A stretch of DNA of 11,827 nt from Nostoc sp. CHAB 5834 (lineage in GTDB: Bacteria > Cyanobacteriota > Cyanobacteriia > Cyanobacteriales > Nostocaceae), in assembly GCA_020829485.1 (NCBI GenBank), contig JAIVFU010000159.1, positions 1-11,827 of the forward strand. Direction: 5' to 3'. The translations under genes and the position numbers were made by a program. Numbering within the stretch: the stretch's first letter is position 1; each line of letters opens with the position of its first letter. Below are positions 1 through 5,550 of this stretch, piece by piece. Below the pieces are notes generated by a model. That model did not search any database. It had not been told where the DNA came from and saw only the letters and a list, made by a program, of their open reading frames with translations.

Positions 1-12
1 TGGAATGAAAAG

Positions 13-1059
13 TCAACCTTGAAAATTATCGCAAAGTGCCAAATTCCAGATGACAATTTTACCAGCCAAATAGACTTTGCGATCGCAGCTTAATTTCCGC
101 ACCTTTTTTATGGTGACGTGTACTAAGGTTCCCTTGCCACCTCGCTGAGTACCAGCGATGGCAATGACTTGAGAACTCATCATATCTTCTACTTGAAAAC
201 CACTTTTCGTTAAAGCAGCGATGAGTGCGTTTGCCCTATTAATTAGAGGGAGATTAATTAGAGTCTCTGGTACAAGCCCATCAGCTGATGGCTGTAACTC
301 TGCCGGTCTAGAAAGCTCCGTAGCTTGGTTCATCTTGCCAACATCTACTTGTGGCGATTGAAACTGTTTGATATCTACGGTTGGTGGTAACTGGACGTTT
401 GCCTGTGCGATCGCACTTATCTCCGACCGATTCACTCGGCTGTCAATCGTCACATCCTGTAAATGGAGAGCCATGCTTTCATAAGTCGGTAGCTGACGAC
501 CCTTAAGCTTACTAAACCAGCCAAACATCCAGCGATAAGCGTAAAAACGTTTTCCTGGTTCAACTTGCGTTAAATACTGGACAATATTTTCAAATTCAGC
601 ATGAAGAAAGGCGTACTCTTGTGCTGATTGTCGTTCTAGGAATTTAACGGTATTAGCAAGATGATCTGCTTGATAATTGCTCCTAGCATCATAATTCCCG
701 GCACGAGCTAGAGCGTCTATAAAGTTGCCACGTACAAAAGGCAAGGGAGCAATTTCTTTAGTGCGGTTGGAGTGTTCGACAACAAACCATAGCCATGCAG
801 CACCACCAATTAAACCACCAATTAGTGCCAGTGGGTTGACCATATAACAAACTGCTCCGATCCCAGAAGCCAACAAACCAAGTACACGGGTCATGTCTGC
901 TTCGTTCTCAGATGCCCGTGCCATTTCAAATAATTGCTCTTTTCTCTCTTGCAGCCATTGGGCGATGTTCCCGGCTTCCAAGTGAGACAAATTAGGATAT
1001 TGCTCGCGCAAATATTCAGTTTCTTTAGTTGTAATTTTTGGGATATTGTTACTTTGCAT
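13..1059 (-). CDS. Membrane-anchored P-loop protein ending shortly after Walker A
   Basis: I do not recognise a named family. From ATG at 1059 (348 aa) the protein has a soluble N-terminus, two closely spaced hydrophobic segments (about residues 58-74 and 76-95), a long polar middle region, and near the C-terminus a nucleotide-binding loop, GTQRGGKGT (303-311), preceded by a hydrophobic strand VIAIA. Only 37 residues follow the loop, so no Walker B or later ATPase motif is present. The protein is either truncated, frameshifted or contig-edge affected; a normal P-loop ATPase would need well over 100 more residues. A TTG at 1101 in the same frame would extend it by 14 aa, but that TTG lies inside a hairpin and has no Shine-Dalgarno, so ATG is preferred. 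It is the last gene of the minus-strand membrane-protein group. Seen: hydrophobic segments and P-loop. Inferred: membrane-anchored NTPase, probably non-functional as it stands. Confidence 0.7.
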   Translation of the reverse strand: MQSNNIPKITTKETEYLREQYPNLSHLEAGNIAQWLQERKEQLFEMARASENEADMTRVLGLLASGIGAVCYMVNPLALIGGLIGGAAWLWFVVEHSNRTKEIAPLPFVRGNFIDALARAGNYDARSNYQADHLANTVKFLERQSAQEYAFLHAEFENIVQYLTQVEPGKRFYAYRWMFGWFSKLKGRQLPTYESMALHLQDVTIDSRVNRSEISAIAQANVQLPPTVDIKQFQSPQVDVGKMNQATELSRPAELQPSADGLVPETLINLPLINRANALIAALTKSGFQVEDMMSSQVIAIAGTQRGGKGTLVHVTIKKVRKLSCDRKVYLAGKIVIWNLALCDNFQG

Positions 1060-1081
1060 AAAAGAAATGCCCTGTTGAGTA

Positions 1082-1122
1082 GTGAGTGCCGCTCCACTCA
1101 AGAGTTATTAAGCGGCGCTCAC
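1082..1122 (-). repeat. 12-bp inverted repeat just after the stop of the 235-aa gene
   Basis: GTGAGTGCCGCT (1082-1093) and AGCGGCGCTCAC (1111-1122) form a 12-bp stem with one mismatch and a 17-nt loop. The hairpin begins one base after the TAA stop of the upstream gene. No T-run follows on the minus strand, so it is more likely an mRNA-stability or processing hairpin, or an attenuator before the P-loop gene, than a classical terminator. Confidence 0.6.
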
Positions 1123-1123
1123 T

Positions 1124-1831
1124 TTAATCTTTGGTCAACCGCCAAATAGCGAACCCAATTTCACCTGCCATCATTGTGCCGATGTTAAATAAGATGCAAC
1201 CCAAAATCATGAATGGGGCTGTGTAGTCGAATGGGTTACGAGCTGCAAAGGTGGTGACAATATCGAACGCCCAAACCGCAATCACAACTAACCCTGCACT
1301 AGAGCGATCGCGTGTACCTGCGGTCTTGTAGTCCTTCCAAAGTTCACCAACAAGGTCAATCTTGCCACTAGGCTTGGTTTCAAGCTCATAAACCATGTGG
1401 TCTTGAAGTTCCCGCCTAGCTGAATCTGGGTTCTTACCGCGTAGGGCGTGGGCTTCGATTACTTGCACACCTACAGAAATCATGAATGCCAGGTAAAAAA
1501 ACGGGTTGAACAGTGCAAACGGCACATTTAGCCAATTCCAAGTCGGCTCAAACCAGGCAAAAACAGGCGGCCCAGTAAAGATTAATTGCCAAGTTGAATC
1601 AGCACTAATTATGGAACCGCCGATAAATAAAATCCCTCCAACTAACGCACGACCCGCACCACCGTTAGCAACAAACTGATTGACAATCGCGGCGGCAGCC
1701 CTAATGGGTAAGCCGACAATCATCACTACAGCCTTGGCACAAAAATCGATGATTTCACCAAGCGATCGCTTCTTATCTTTGGGCTTACTATCGCTGTTGT
1801 TAGTACTGTTACTTTCTGCACCATTAGCCAT
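1124..1831 (-). CDS. Multi-pass membrane protein, unknown function (235 aa)
   Basis: No family recognised. The protein has a polar, Asn/Ser/Lys-rich N-terminal tail (1-26), then hydrophobic segments at about 33-50, 61-77, 103-125, 177-196 and 204-230, suggesting four or five membrane passes. Between the third and fourth lies a charged loop of about 50 residues (126-176) that could be the cytoplasmic contact surface. The start is well supported: an extended GGAGGAAATA Shine-Dalgarno precedes the ATG, and the start overlaps the stop of the upstream gene as TAATG, which implies translational coupling. Two HIP1 sites lie inside the gene. Its neighbours, a single-pass protein and a P-loop membrane protein, suggest a shared membrane complex; this is inference. 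Confidence 0.85.
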   Translation of the reverse strand: MANGAESNSTNNSDSKPKDKKRSLGEIIDFCAKAVVMIVGLPIRAAAAIVNQFVANGGAGRALVGGILFIGGSIISADSTWQLIFTGPPVFAWFEPTWNWLNVPFALFNPFFYLAFMISVGVQVIEAHALRGKNPDSARRELQDHMVYELETKPSGKIDLVGELWKDYKTAGTRDRSSAGLVVIAVWAFDIVTTFAARNPFDYTAPFMILGCILFNIGTMMAGEIGFAIWRLTKD

Positions 1832-2241
1832 TATTTCCTCCTACTTTGTTTGATATTTTGAACGCTTTTACAAATACCTTTATCTTTGTGCTTCCACTTC
1901 CAAATTCCTTCTTCAATCCGTCCAATACACCTACCTGTTGCGTCAAAAACATCAACAATCTCATCATCTTGATAAAAGGTTGTGTCTGGTCTGGGATTGC
2001 GTTTACTGTTGTCAAAGTAATTGGTAATTCTCAGTTCCCGAGTTGTGGGCATCACTCCTGCCTCATACAAGGCATCACTGGTTTTTGCCCGTTCTTCTAT
2101 GCGGGAACGTTCTAATTCTTCTGAGGCTTTTAGCCGTTGAAGTTCCGCATAAGCCCCCAACTTGGGTACTAAGGGGATGATTACAGGCAGTATGCAGATG
2201 CCAATACCAGCCAAAGCTAAGTACAGTTGTTTCTTATACAT
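1831..2241 (-). CDS. Single-pass membrane-anchored small protein (136 aa)
   Basis: No family recognised. An N-terminal hydrophobic anchor (about residues 5-26, after MYKK) is followed by a short charged, probably helical or coiled-coil stretch (31-58) and a mostly polar domain. That domain has an alternating pattern around DVFDATGRCIGRIEEGIWKW (98-117) typical of a small beta hairpin. The C-terminus is strongly basic (KQSRRK). It is the first gene after the TGAAAC array and its stop overlaps the next start (TAATG). The ATG lies only 46 bp from the outermost TGAAAC-type site and has no clear Shine-Dalgarno, so the array or a promoter inside it may control this operon. The basic tail could contact DNA or phospholipid, but there is no direct evidence. 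Confidence 0.8.
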   Translation of the reverse strand: MYKKQLYLALAGIGICILPVIIPLVPKLGAYAELQRLKASEELERSRIEERAKTSDALYEAGVMPTTRELRITNYFDNSKRNPRPDTTFYQDDEIVDVFDATGRCIGRIEEGIWKWKHKDKGICKSVQNIKQSRRK

Positions 2242-2286
2242 GAGACTACTGTGTTATAGCGCATTCTTACTACAAATTTTTCCCAT

Positions 2287-2558
2287 GTTTCACACATAAA
2301 ATGAGGCGTTTCATGTTTCACGACGTTGAAACACTGATGAAACCGTTGAAACGTTTCATGAAACAGTGCTGTGAAACAGTTTTATGAAACACTCCCGCCC
2401 ATAAAGGCTTTCGAGCAAGGAATTGTCTAGTGTTTCATGTTTCACGTTTGATGTTTCACGCTGGCGGAATGCTGTTTCATGGTGTTTCACGCCCTGAAAC
2501 ATTGATGAAACCGTTGAAACGTTTCATGAAACAGTTCTGTGAAACAGCTTTATGAAAC
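2287..2558. repeat. Dense array of 22 TGAAAC/GTTTCA hexamers
   Basis: This fills the only gene-free stretch longer than 300 bp (2242-2575). Exact GTTTCA starts at 2287, 2308, 2315, 2353, 2432, 2439, 2453, 2474, 2484 and 2521. Exact TGAAAC starts at 2327, 2338, 2347, 2359, 2372, 2385, 2495, 2506, 2515, 2527, 2540 and 2553. Two of the junctions form the perfect 12-bp palindrome TGAAACGTTTCA (2347-2358 and 2515-2526). Spacing within each main block is 9-13 bp, so sites tend to fall on the same helical face. The layout resembles replication iterons, a centromere-like partition site, or a multi-site operator. The binding protein is not known; the small HTH proteins in the window are candidates. 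Confidence 0.95.
2327..2402. repeat. 76-bp repeat unit, copy A of the TGAAAC array
   Basis: This block matches 2495-2570 at 71 of 76 positions without gaps. All seven hexamers in it (six TGAAAC and one GTTTCA) are conserved with identical spacing, and all five mismatches fall between the hexamers. That pattern is what selection for protein binding to the hexamers would leave. Confidence 0.92.
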
Positions 2559-2570
2559 ACTATCGCCCAT
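2495..2570. repeat. 76-bp repeat unit, copy B of the TGAAAC array
   Basis: Second copy of the unit at 2327-2402, displaced by exactly 168 bp (close to 16 helical turns). It ends in CGCCCAT like copy A and lies immediately after the stop codon of the minus-strand frame at 2576-2848. Confidence 0.92.
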
Positions 2571-2575
2571 CACTG

Positions 2576-2848
2576 TTACTTTGATGCCCGTCTCAGAAAT
2601 GTCAATGCTGCACCAACAAGTAATGCCAAGGGAATGAATATCCCACTACCAATTAACCCAGTAGCGACAACGCTACTAACGATATATGCACTACCACCTA
2701 AAGCGCCAATAACTGAAGTAGCAAACAATCCCGTACTGAGAATATCCATGTCCTGATTTTTCCTTTGATGAGTTAATAGCTCTTGAAGTAATCGGATTTC
2801 AGCAACAGTAGCAACAGTTTCATTTTGGATTTGTAACAATGCCGCCAC
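2576..2848 (-). CDS. Small membrane-protein frame, probably the -1 frameshift extension of the gene at 2863-3438
   Basis: The reading frame has a helical polar part (QIQNETVATVAEIRLLQELL, near the start) and a C-terminal region with two hydrophobic segments separated by a Gly/Ser turn (ALGGSAYIVSSVVATGLIG, then IFIPLALLVGAALTFL), ending in a basic RRASK. The first usable start is GTG at 2848 with no Shine-Dalgarno. An internal ATG at about 2749 has an AAAGGA sequence 11 nt upstream and would give a 57-aa, almost purely transmembrane protein. The frame stays open upstream of 2848 to 2983, overlapping the end of the 191-aa gene. It is reached by a -1 shift at A_AAA_AAG (2935-2941). I therefore favour a 287-aa fusion product with a membrane-anchored C-terminus, but independent translation is possible. 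Confidence 0.7.
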   Translation of the reverse strand: MAALLQIQNETVATVAEIRLLQELLTHQRKNQDMDILSTGLFATSVIGALGGSAYIVSSVVATGLIGSGIFIPLALLVGAALTFLRRASK

Positions 2849-2862
2849 TGTTTTATAAGCTT

Positions 2863-3438
2863 CTAAAATCGGATCTGTGTCCCCATCGAAGAAACTCTCT
2901 CCCGCAACAAATTGAGTCGCGCTTTGAGTTGTTCCTTTTTTTGAATCGACTTCCCCAGCCTTGTTGAGGCTTCTTCTGCCAAATTAATCAAACTCTGATC
3001 TATCTCGGTAATCTGGTTATCAACTTCCAACATGGATTGTTCAGCAAAGGCATCTAACACCGTCCCTTTGGCTCCAATCAAGGATTCCATGAACAACAAA
3101 GCTCCTGTAACACCAGTCGATGCACCCAAAATCTTAGATTGCTCATTTTGAACGGCTATAGCACCAGAAATAGTCTCTTTATCAGCCGCAGTCAACTTGT
3201 ATGAGGCTTGTTGAATTGCTTCGTCAGCTTTGGTGATTGTGGCTTCGGGTATATCTGCTATAGGTGATTGTTGAGGTTGTAATCTCTCACTATTGGTAAT
3301 GTCTCGAAATCTAGCTAAAATCTCGTTTGGAACTTGTGAATCGACCGTCCATTTTTGCTCTGGATATTGGCGGCGTAGCTCATCAACTACCTTTCCTGGT
3401 ACTTTGTTGAGAGCTTGTGCAAATTCTTTAACAATCAT
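2863..3438 (-). CDS. 191-aa protein with IF2_N-like N-terminus and coiled-coil C-terminus
   Basis: Residues 1-45 (MIVKEFAQALNKVPGKVVDE onward) follow the pattern of the small IF2 N-terminal fold: an EFAxxLN helix, a VxxELRR helix, then a basic strand and an acidic helix. This is a tentative, by-eye resemblance. A polar linker (50-75), a mildly hydrophobic Ala/Gly-rich part (88-135) and a charged helical, probably coiled-coil end (136-185) follow. The start is firm: AGGAG lies 8 nt before the ATG, within the last codons of the preceding gene, whose stop is 3 nt away. Codons 166-168 are CAA AAA AAG, an in-phase slippery heptamer, and the -1 frame continues into the membrane-protein frame downstream. 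Without shifting, the protein ends MGTQIRF. The function is unknown; I infer a DNA- or protein-binding adaptor. Confidence 0.85.
   Translation of the reverse strand: MIVKEFAQALNKVPGKVVDELRRQYPEQKWTVDSQVPNEILARFRDITNSERLQPQQSPIADIPEATITKADEAIQQASYKLTAADKETISGAIAVQNEQSKILGASTGVTGALLFMESLIGAKGTVLDAFAEQSMLEVDNQITEIDQSLINLAEEASTRLGKSIQKKEQLKARLNLLRERVSSMGTQIRF
2935..2941 (-). other. Candidate -1 programmed frameshift site A_AAA_AAG
   Basis: A run of seven A followed by GG on the minus strand (2942-2934) reads CAA AAA AAG in the zero frame, which places the canonical X_XXY_YYZ heptamer A_AAA_AAG exactly in phase. A -1 slip gives KK followed by GTTQSATQFVAGE and then continues without a stop to 2576. 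A G-rich GGGGAAG lies a few bases upstream, and AACAA/TTGTT can pair downstream. Both are weak as stimulators. One extra A added by transcriptional slippage would give the same protein. Confidence 0.6.
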
Positions 3439-3441
3439 GAT

Positions 3442-3744
3442 TTAGGCTCCTAAAAACTTTTCGGGGTGATTTTTTAATTCAATTGCCACCTTTTTCAAAG
3501 AACCTTTGGCTAAAACGTAACTTCTAATTCTTTGAAGTACAGGTAAGTGCCAGTTTGTCAACTTCGCTCGTCCGTTTAGCCCTCCATTATCTTCGTCCCG
3601 AAAATCTTCAAATTCTGGCAAGTACAAAGAAGCTAAGTCTAAATACTTTTGGAACTGTCTAATTCCAACTGATGGCTCCAATTTCTTGGCTGCCTCCTCT
3701 CGTGTTAACAATTGTTCAACTACACAGCTTCCCTGAATTAGCAA
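3442..3744 (-). CDS. Small MerR-like DNA-binding protein (100 aa)
   Basis: The N-terminal part LLTREEAAKKLEPSVGIRQF (12-31) reads as a helix-turn-helix. A wing-like polar segment follows (46-63), then a helix pair HLPVLQRIRSYVLAKGSLKK (66-85) resembling the post-wing helices of MerR-type domains. There is no long dimerisation coil or metal-binding cysteine set, so it is a minimal DNA-binding protein. No ATG is available; TTG at 3744 is chosen because AGGAG lies 9 nt upstream. It is the first gene after the eight 11-bp repeats at 3760-3847, which begin 16 bp upstream of its start. This suggests that it binds them and regulates its own operon, or that it acts as a centromere-binding protein. 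Family assignment is by eye; the autoregulation is inference. Confidence 0.75.
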   Translation of the reverse strand: MLIQGSCVVEQLLTREEAAKKLEPSVGIRQFQKYLDLASLYLPEFEDFRDEDNGGLNGRAKLTNWHLPVLQRIRSYVLAKGSLKKVAIELKNHPEKFLGA

Positions 3745-3759
3745 TGGTTTCGGCTCCTA

Positions 3760-3847
3760 GAGTTCCGATAGAGTTCCGATAGAGTTCCGACTGAGTTCCG
3801 GTTGAGTTCCGGTTGAGTTACTGCTGAGTTCCGATTGAATTCCGGTA
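3760..3847. repeat. Eight tandem 11-bp repeats (consensus GAGTTCCGRTT/A)
   Basis: Units start at 3760, 3771, 3782, 3793, 3804, 3815, 3826 and 3837, an exact 11-bp period with no gaps. Six units keep GAGTTCCG; the sixth reads GAGTTACTG and the last GAATTCCGG. One unit per helical turn puts all sites on one DNA face, as in plasmid iterons, ParR/TubR-type centromeres or cooperative operators. The array lies between the terminator at 3865-3885 and the start of the MerR-like gene, so it is in that gene's promoter or leader. Confidence 0.96.
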
Positions 3848-3864
3848 CTGATAATACTAATAAT

Positions 3865-3885
3865 AAAAAAACCACCGACTGGTGG
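3865..3885 (-). terminator. Rho-independent terminator of the HTH gene
   Basis: On the minus strand CCACC-AGTC-GGTGG is followed directly by seven T. It lies about 35 bp past the stop of the gene at 3922-4131 and separates it from the 11-bp repeat array and the next operon. Confidence 0.8.
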
Positions 3886-3904
3886 GGAGGGTTTTTCTAA
3901 TGAC

Positions 3905-3925
3905 TTAGTGTTTGGGAAACACTAA
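3905..3925. repeat. Perfect 9-bp inverted repeat over the stop codon of the HTH gene
   Basis: TTAGTGTTT-GGG-AAACACTAA is a perfect 9-bp stem with a 3-nt loop and includes the TAG stop of the gene at 3922-4131. It sits upstream of the T-run terminator, so it may protect the transcript end. As DNA it could also be a dimeric protein site. Confidence 0.7.
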
Positions 3926-4131
3926 CTTCTTAATAAGTAACTATGAATCGCTCCAAAATGGTTAAGTACATACGGCTTTGGTTCGACAAATCTGGAGCTA
4001 CTTTCATCAGCTAACCAGTTTTTTAATGCCTCAACTGAGTAACCTGACAAACGACTCATTTGGTAAGTCGAGAAATTATGGACTTTTTTAAATTCTTTAG
4101 GATGTATTGGCTTAATACCAATATTTTTCAT
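3922..4131 (-). CDS. Small helix-turn-helix DNA-binding protein (69 aa)
   Basis: Residues about 19-42 (NFSTYQMSRLSGYSVEALKN and following WLA) read as a helix-turn-helix of the XRE/excisionase kind: a helix with QMSRLSG, a turn, and a recognition helix VEALKNWLA. ATG at 4131 is chosen because AGGAG lies 10 nt upstream. An in-frame ATG at 4179 would add 16 aa but has no Shine-Dalgarno. The gene is divergent from the operon at 4262-5266 and has its own terminator, so it is probably a monocistronic regulator acting on the shared intergenic region or on one of the nearby site arrays. Exact family and target are unknown. Confidence 0.75.
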   Translation of the reverse strand: MKNIGIKPIHPKEFKKVHNFSTYQMSRLSGYSVEALKNWLADESSSRFVEPKPYVLNHFGAIHSYLLRS

Positions 4132-4261
4132 ACTACGATCGCTCCTACTATCTGTGAAGCTATTGTGGAAGTAGTCCATTGTTTAACGTACCATACCGCA
4201 TAAAAATTTGCAAACATAACGTAAACTGCCGTACTATCTTTATATTATTTCTCTGTTGTGT
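4132..4261. promoter_or_regulatory. Divergent promoter region with two TAACGTA boxes
   Basis: This 130-bp intergenic stretch must hold promoters for both the HTH gene and the RHH-like operon. TAACGTA occurs at 4184-4190 and 4217-4223, 33 bp apart (three helical turns), making it a plausible operator pair. TTGCAA near 4208 and TATATT near 4240 are loose -35/-10 candidates for the plus-strand operon. There is no direct evidence of use. Confidence 0.4.
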
Positions 4262-4531
4262 ATGCCGAAATCAGGATTTAAAACAATCACAGTACCGGAC
4301 TGGATTGTTGATGAAATTAAGAGACAGCCTGACTATAAGGGGAATCAAGCTGCCACTTTGGGGGCGCTCGTTAGGGATGGTGTTGCGGCTCGTGGCGGGG
4401 AATTAGAAAACCCAGCAATATTCCTTGCACGAGTACTGAATCACTTACCTAATTGGGAGCGGCGCGAATCCTGGGAGTTGGCGCTGACTATTTTAAGTTG
4501 GTTGCACTCAACTGAGCGCCCTTCTAGTTAG
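4262..4531 (+). CDS. Ribbon-helix-helix-like protein (89 aa)
   Basis: The N-terminus has the ribbon-helix-helix pattern: a strand FKTITVP (6-12), a helix DWIVDEIKRQ, a turn, and a second helix AATLGALVRDGVAA (30-43). The C-terminal half (50-85) is helical and Trp-rich, possibly the interaction part. The ATG at 4262 replaces the in-frame TTG at 4256; neither has a good Shine-Dalgarno, so a short or leaderless leader is possible. It is the first gene of a plus-strand operon with a DUF5674 gene 31 bp downstream. RHH proteins of this size are often antitoxins or plasmid copy or partition regulators; the role here is inference. Confidence 0.7.
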   Translation: MPKSGFKTITVPDWIVDEIKRQPDYKGNQAATLGALVRDGVAARGGELENPAIFLARVLNHLPNWERRESWELALTILSWLHSTERPSS

Positions 4532-4562
4532 CTTTGATGATATTACAGAGGTTTTCAGTTAT

Positions 4563-4895
4563 ATGATTTTGCTGTTACGCGAACGCGCTACCCCGGAACA
4601 ACTTGAACTTTTGCTCCAAGAGCATAGGTTTTACATCAAAACCGCAGTTGATATCAAACGTCGGGTACTAGTTGGTGGTGGTGATTTGCACTATGACTGC
4701 GAACAAGCTCTTTTGGGTGATGGTAGTCGGCAAGAAACTATCTGGGCGGCAAGCTTTATGCCTGTAACTCAAAAGATGATTTTTGAATCAATTGTCAATC
4801 TTCGTCCCCCGCAAAATAGATCAATGGAGATATTGGACTCTAATATTAGAGAAAGGGTCGCTCAAATCATTATCGAATTCCTGGGAAATTTATGA
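4563..4895 (+). CDS. DUF5674 family protein (110 aa)
   Basis: Recognised from the family's characteristic order of motifs: N-terminal MILLLRERATPEQL, AVDIKRRVLVGGGDLHYDCE (28-47), GDGSRQETIWAA (52-63), FESIVNLRPPQNRS (74-87) and a C-terminal helix. DUF5674 proteins are about 100-115 aa and common in cyanobacteria; their biochemical function is not established as far as I know. The concentration of conserved charged and polar residues (D30, R33, H43, D45, E47, D53, R56, E58) suggests an active or binding site. The downstream gene starts in an ATGA overlap (4892-4895), so the two are translationally coupled. Placement behind an RHH-like gene raises a toxin-antitoxin possibility, which is inference only. 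Confidence 0.9.
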   Translation: MILLLRERATPEQLELLLQEHRFYIKTAVDIKRRVLVGGGDLHYDCEQALLGDGSRQETIWAASFMPVTQKMIFESIVNLRPPQNRSMEILDSNIRERVAQIIIEFLGNL

Positions 4896-5266
4896 TCGAA
4901 TTGACACCGAGACAACAAATTTTTATACAAGATGATGTGACTACCCGTTTACATCATCTAGCTGCACACCTTGAGCAAATTCAGTCTTTGTGGACTCAAG
5001 GCTCATCGCAGGAATTTATGCTGACTCTGGTAAAAGAAAGTCGATACTTTATTGAGTGGACTGTACCAGATATGGTGAAAGCAGATGATATTGATAGAGC
5101 AGCAGAGTTGGTTGACTTAGGTCGCTTATTGACTCGATGGCTATTCCACTGGGAGAACATTTGGTCGGATGCCGAACAAAAGCAATCTGCTTCTGTTGAA
5201 ACTTCATATTGGTTACAGCGAGTTTTGGAAATATCACGTACTGAACCGGAATCACTCAGTGCATGA
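4892..5266 (+). CDS. Hypothetical all-helical protein (124 aa) coupled to DUF5674
   Basis: No family recognised. The sequence is almost entirely helical in pattern, rich in Leu, Gln, Glu and Trp, with no membrane segment or metal-binding motif. A typical stretch is TRLHHLAAHLEQIQSLW (18-34), followed by several Trp-containing helices (FIEWTVPDMV, LTRWLFHWENIW). Four-helix bundles such as HEPN or nucleotidyltransferase-partner proteins have this look, but the RxxxxH signature of active HEPN ribonucleases is not evident. The ATG lies in an ATGA overlap with the DUF5674 stop. The gene ends 3 nt from the stop of the convergent gene at 5270, leaving no room for a separate terminator. Confidence 0.8.
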   Translation: MIELTPRQQIFIQDDVTTRLHHLAAHLEQIQSLWTQGSSQEFMLTLVKESRYFIEWTVPDMVKADDIDRAAELVDLGRLLTRWLFHWENIWSDAEQKQSASVETSYWLQRVLEISRTEPESLSA

Positions 5267-5269
5267 TCT

Positions 5270-5545
5270 CTATGAAGTCTGACTTTGTTTGACTAGCACC
5301 GAACGCAAGTACTGCCGACAAGCTGCTTCTCCCCGATAAATCAGAATCCGCAACGCCTCTATTTCCTGCATCGGAGAAATACAAATCTCAGCGATGGCTG
5401 GAATCAAATTCTGTTGCTTCTGCACGTAAGAGAGATGCTGCTGCTCTAACACACCAATCTTGGAGTTTAACTCCTGTATTTGCCGCAATGCTTTCGTCAG
5501 AGACGATTCTTTGCTTTGAGAGCGATTATCTAGAGTTAATGTCAT
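5270..5545 (-). CDS. Small coiled-coil protein (91 aa)
   Basis: Not recognised. Residues 12-50 are a heptad-like Leu/Gln/Lys stretch (around ALRQIQELNSKIGVLEQQHL, 19-38), followed by a helix containing three cysteines over the remaining length (C55, C76 and surrounding residues; only two are clear). No signal peptide or membrane segment is seen. The start is strong: AGAGGAGT lies 8 nt before the ATG, and this Shine-Dalgarno falls over the end of the preceding broken gene, indicating operon organisation with the genes at 5551-6312. Confidence 0.75.
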   Translation of the reverse strand: MTLTLDNRSQSKESSLTKALRQIQELNSKIGVLEQQHLSYVQKQQNLIPAIAEICISPMQEIEALRILIYRGEAACRQYLRSVLVKQSQTS

Positions 5546-5550
5546 TTTAT

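Noticed and set aside
1060..1101. TTG start adding 14 aa to the P-loop protein
   Set aside because: The codon falls inside the 1082-1122 hairpin region and lacks a Shine-Dalgarno; the ATG at 1059 is simpler.
2287..2558. CRISPR-like array
   Set aside because: Repeats are only 6 bp, occur in both orientations and have 0-20-bp irregular gaps; there are no uniform spacers and no cas genes.
4132..4179. Longer start of the HTH gene at 4179
   Set aside because: No ribosome-binding site there, whereas AGGAG lies 10 nt before the ATG at 4131.
4179..4406. 75-codon plus-strand frame
   Set aside because: It overlaps the RHH-like gene in another frame and has no protein-like pattern.
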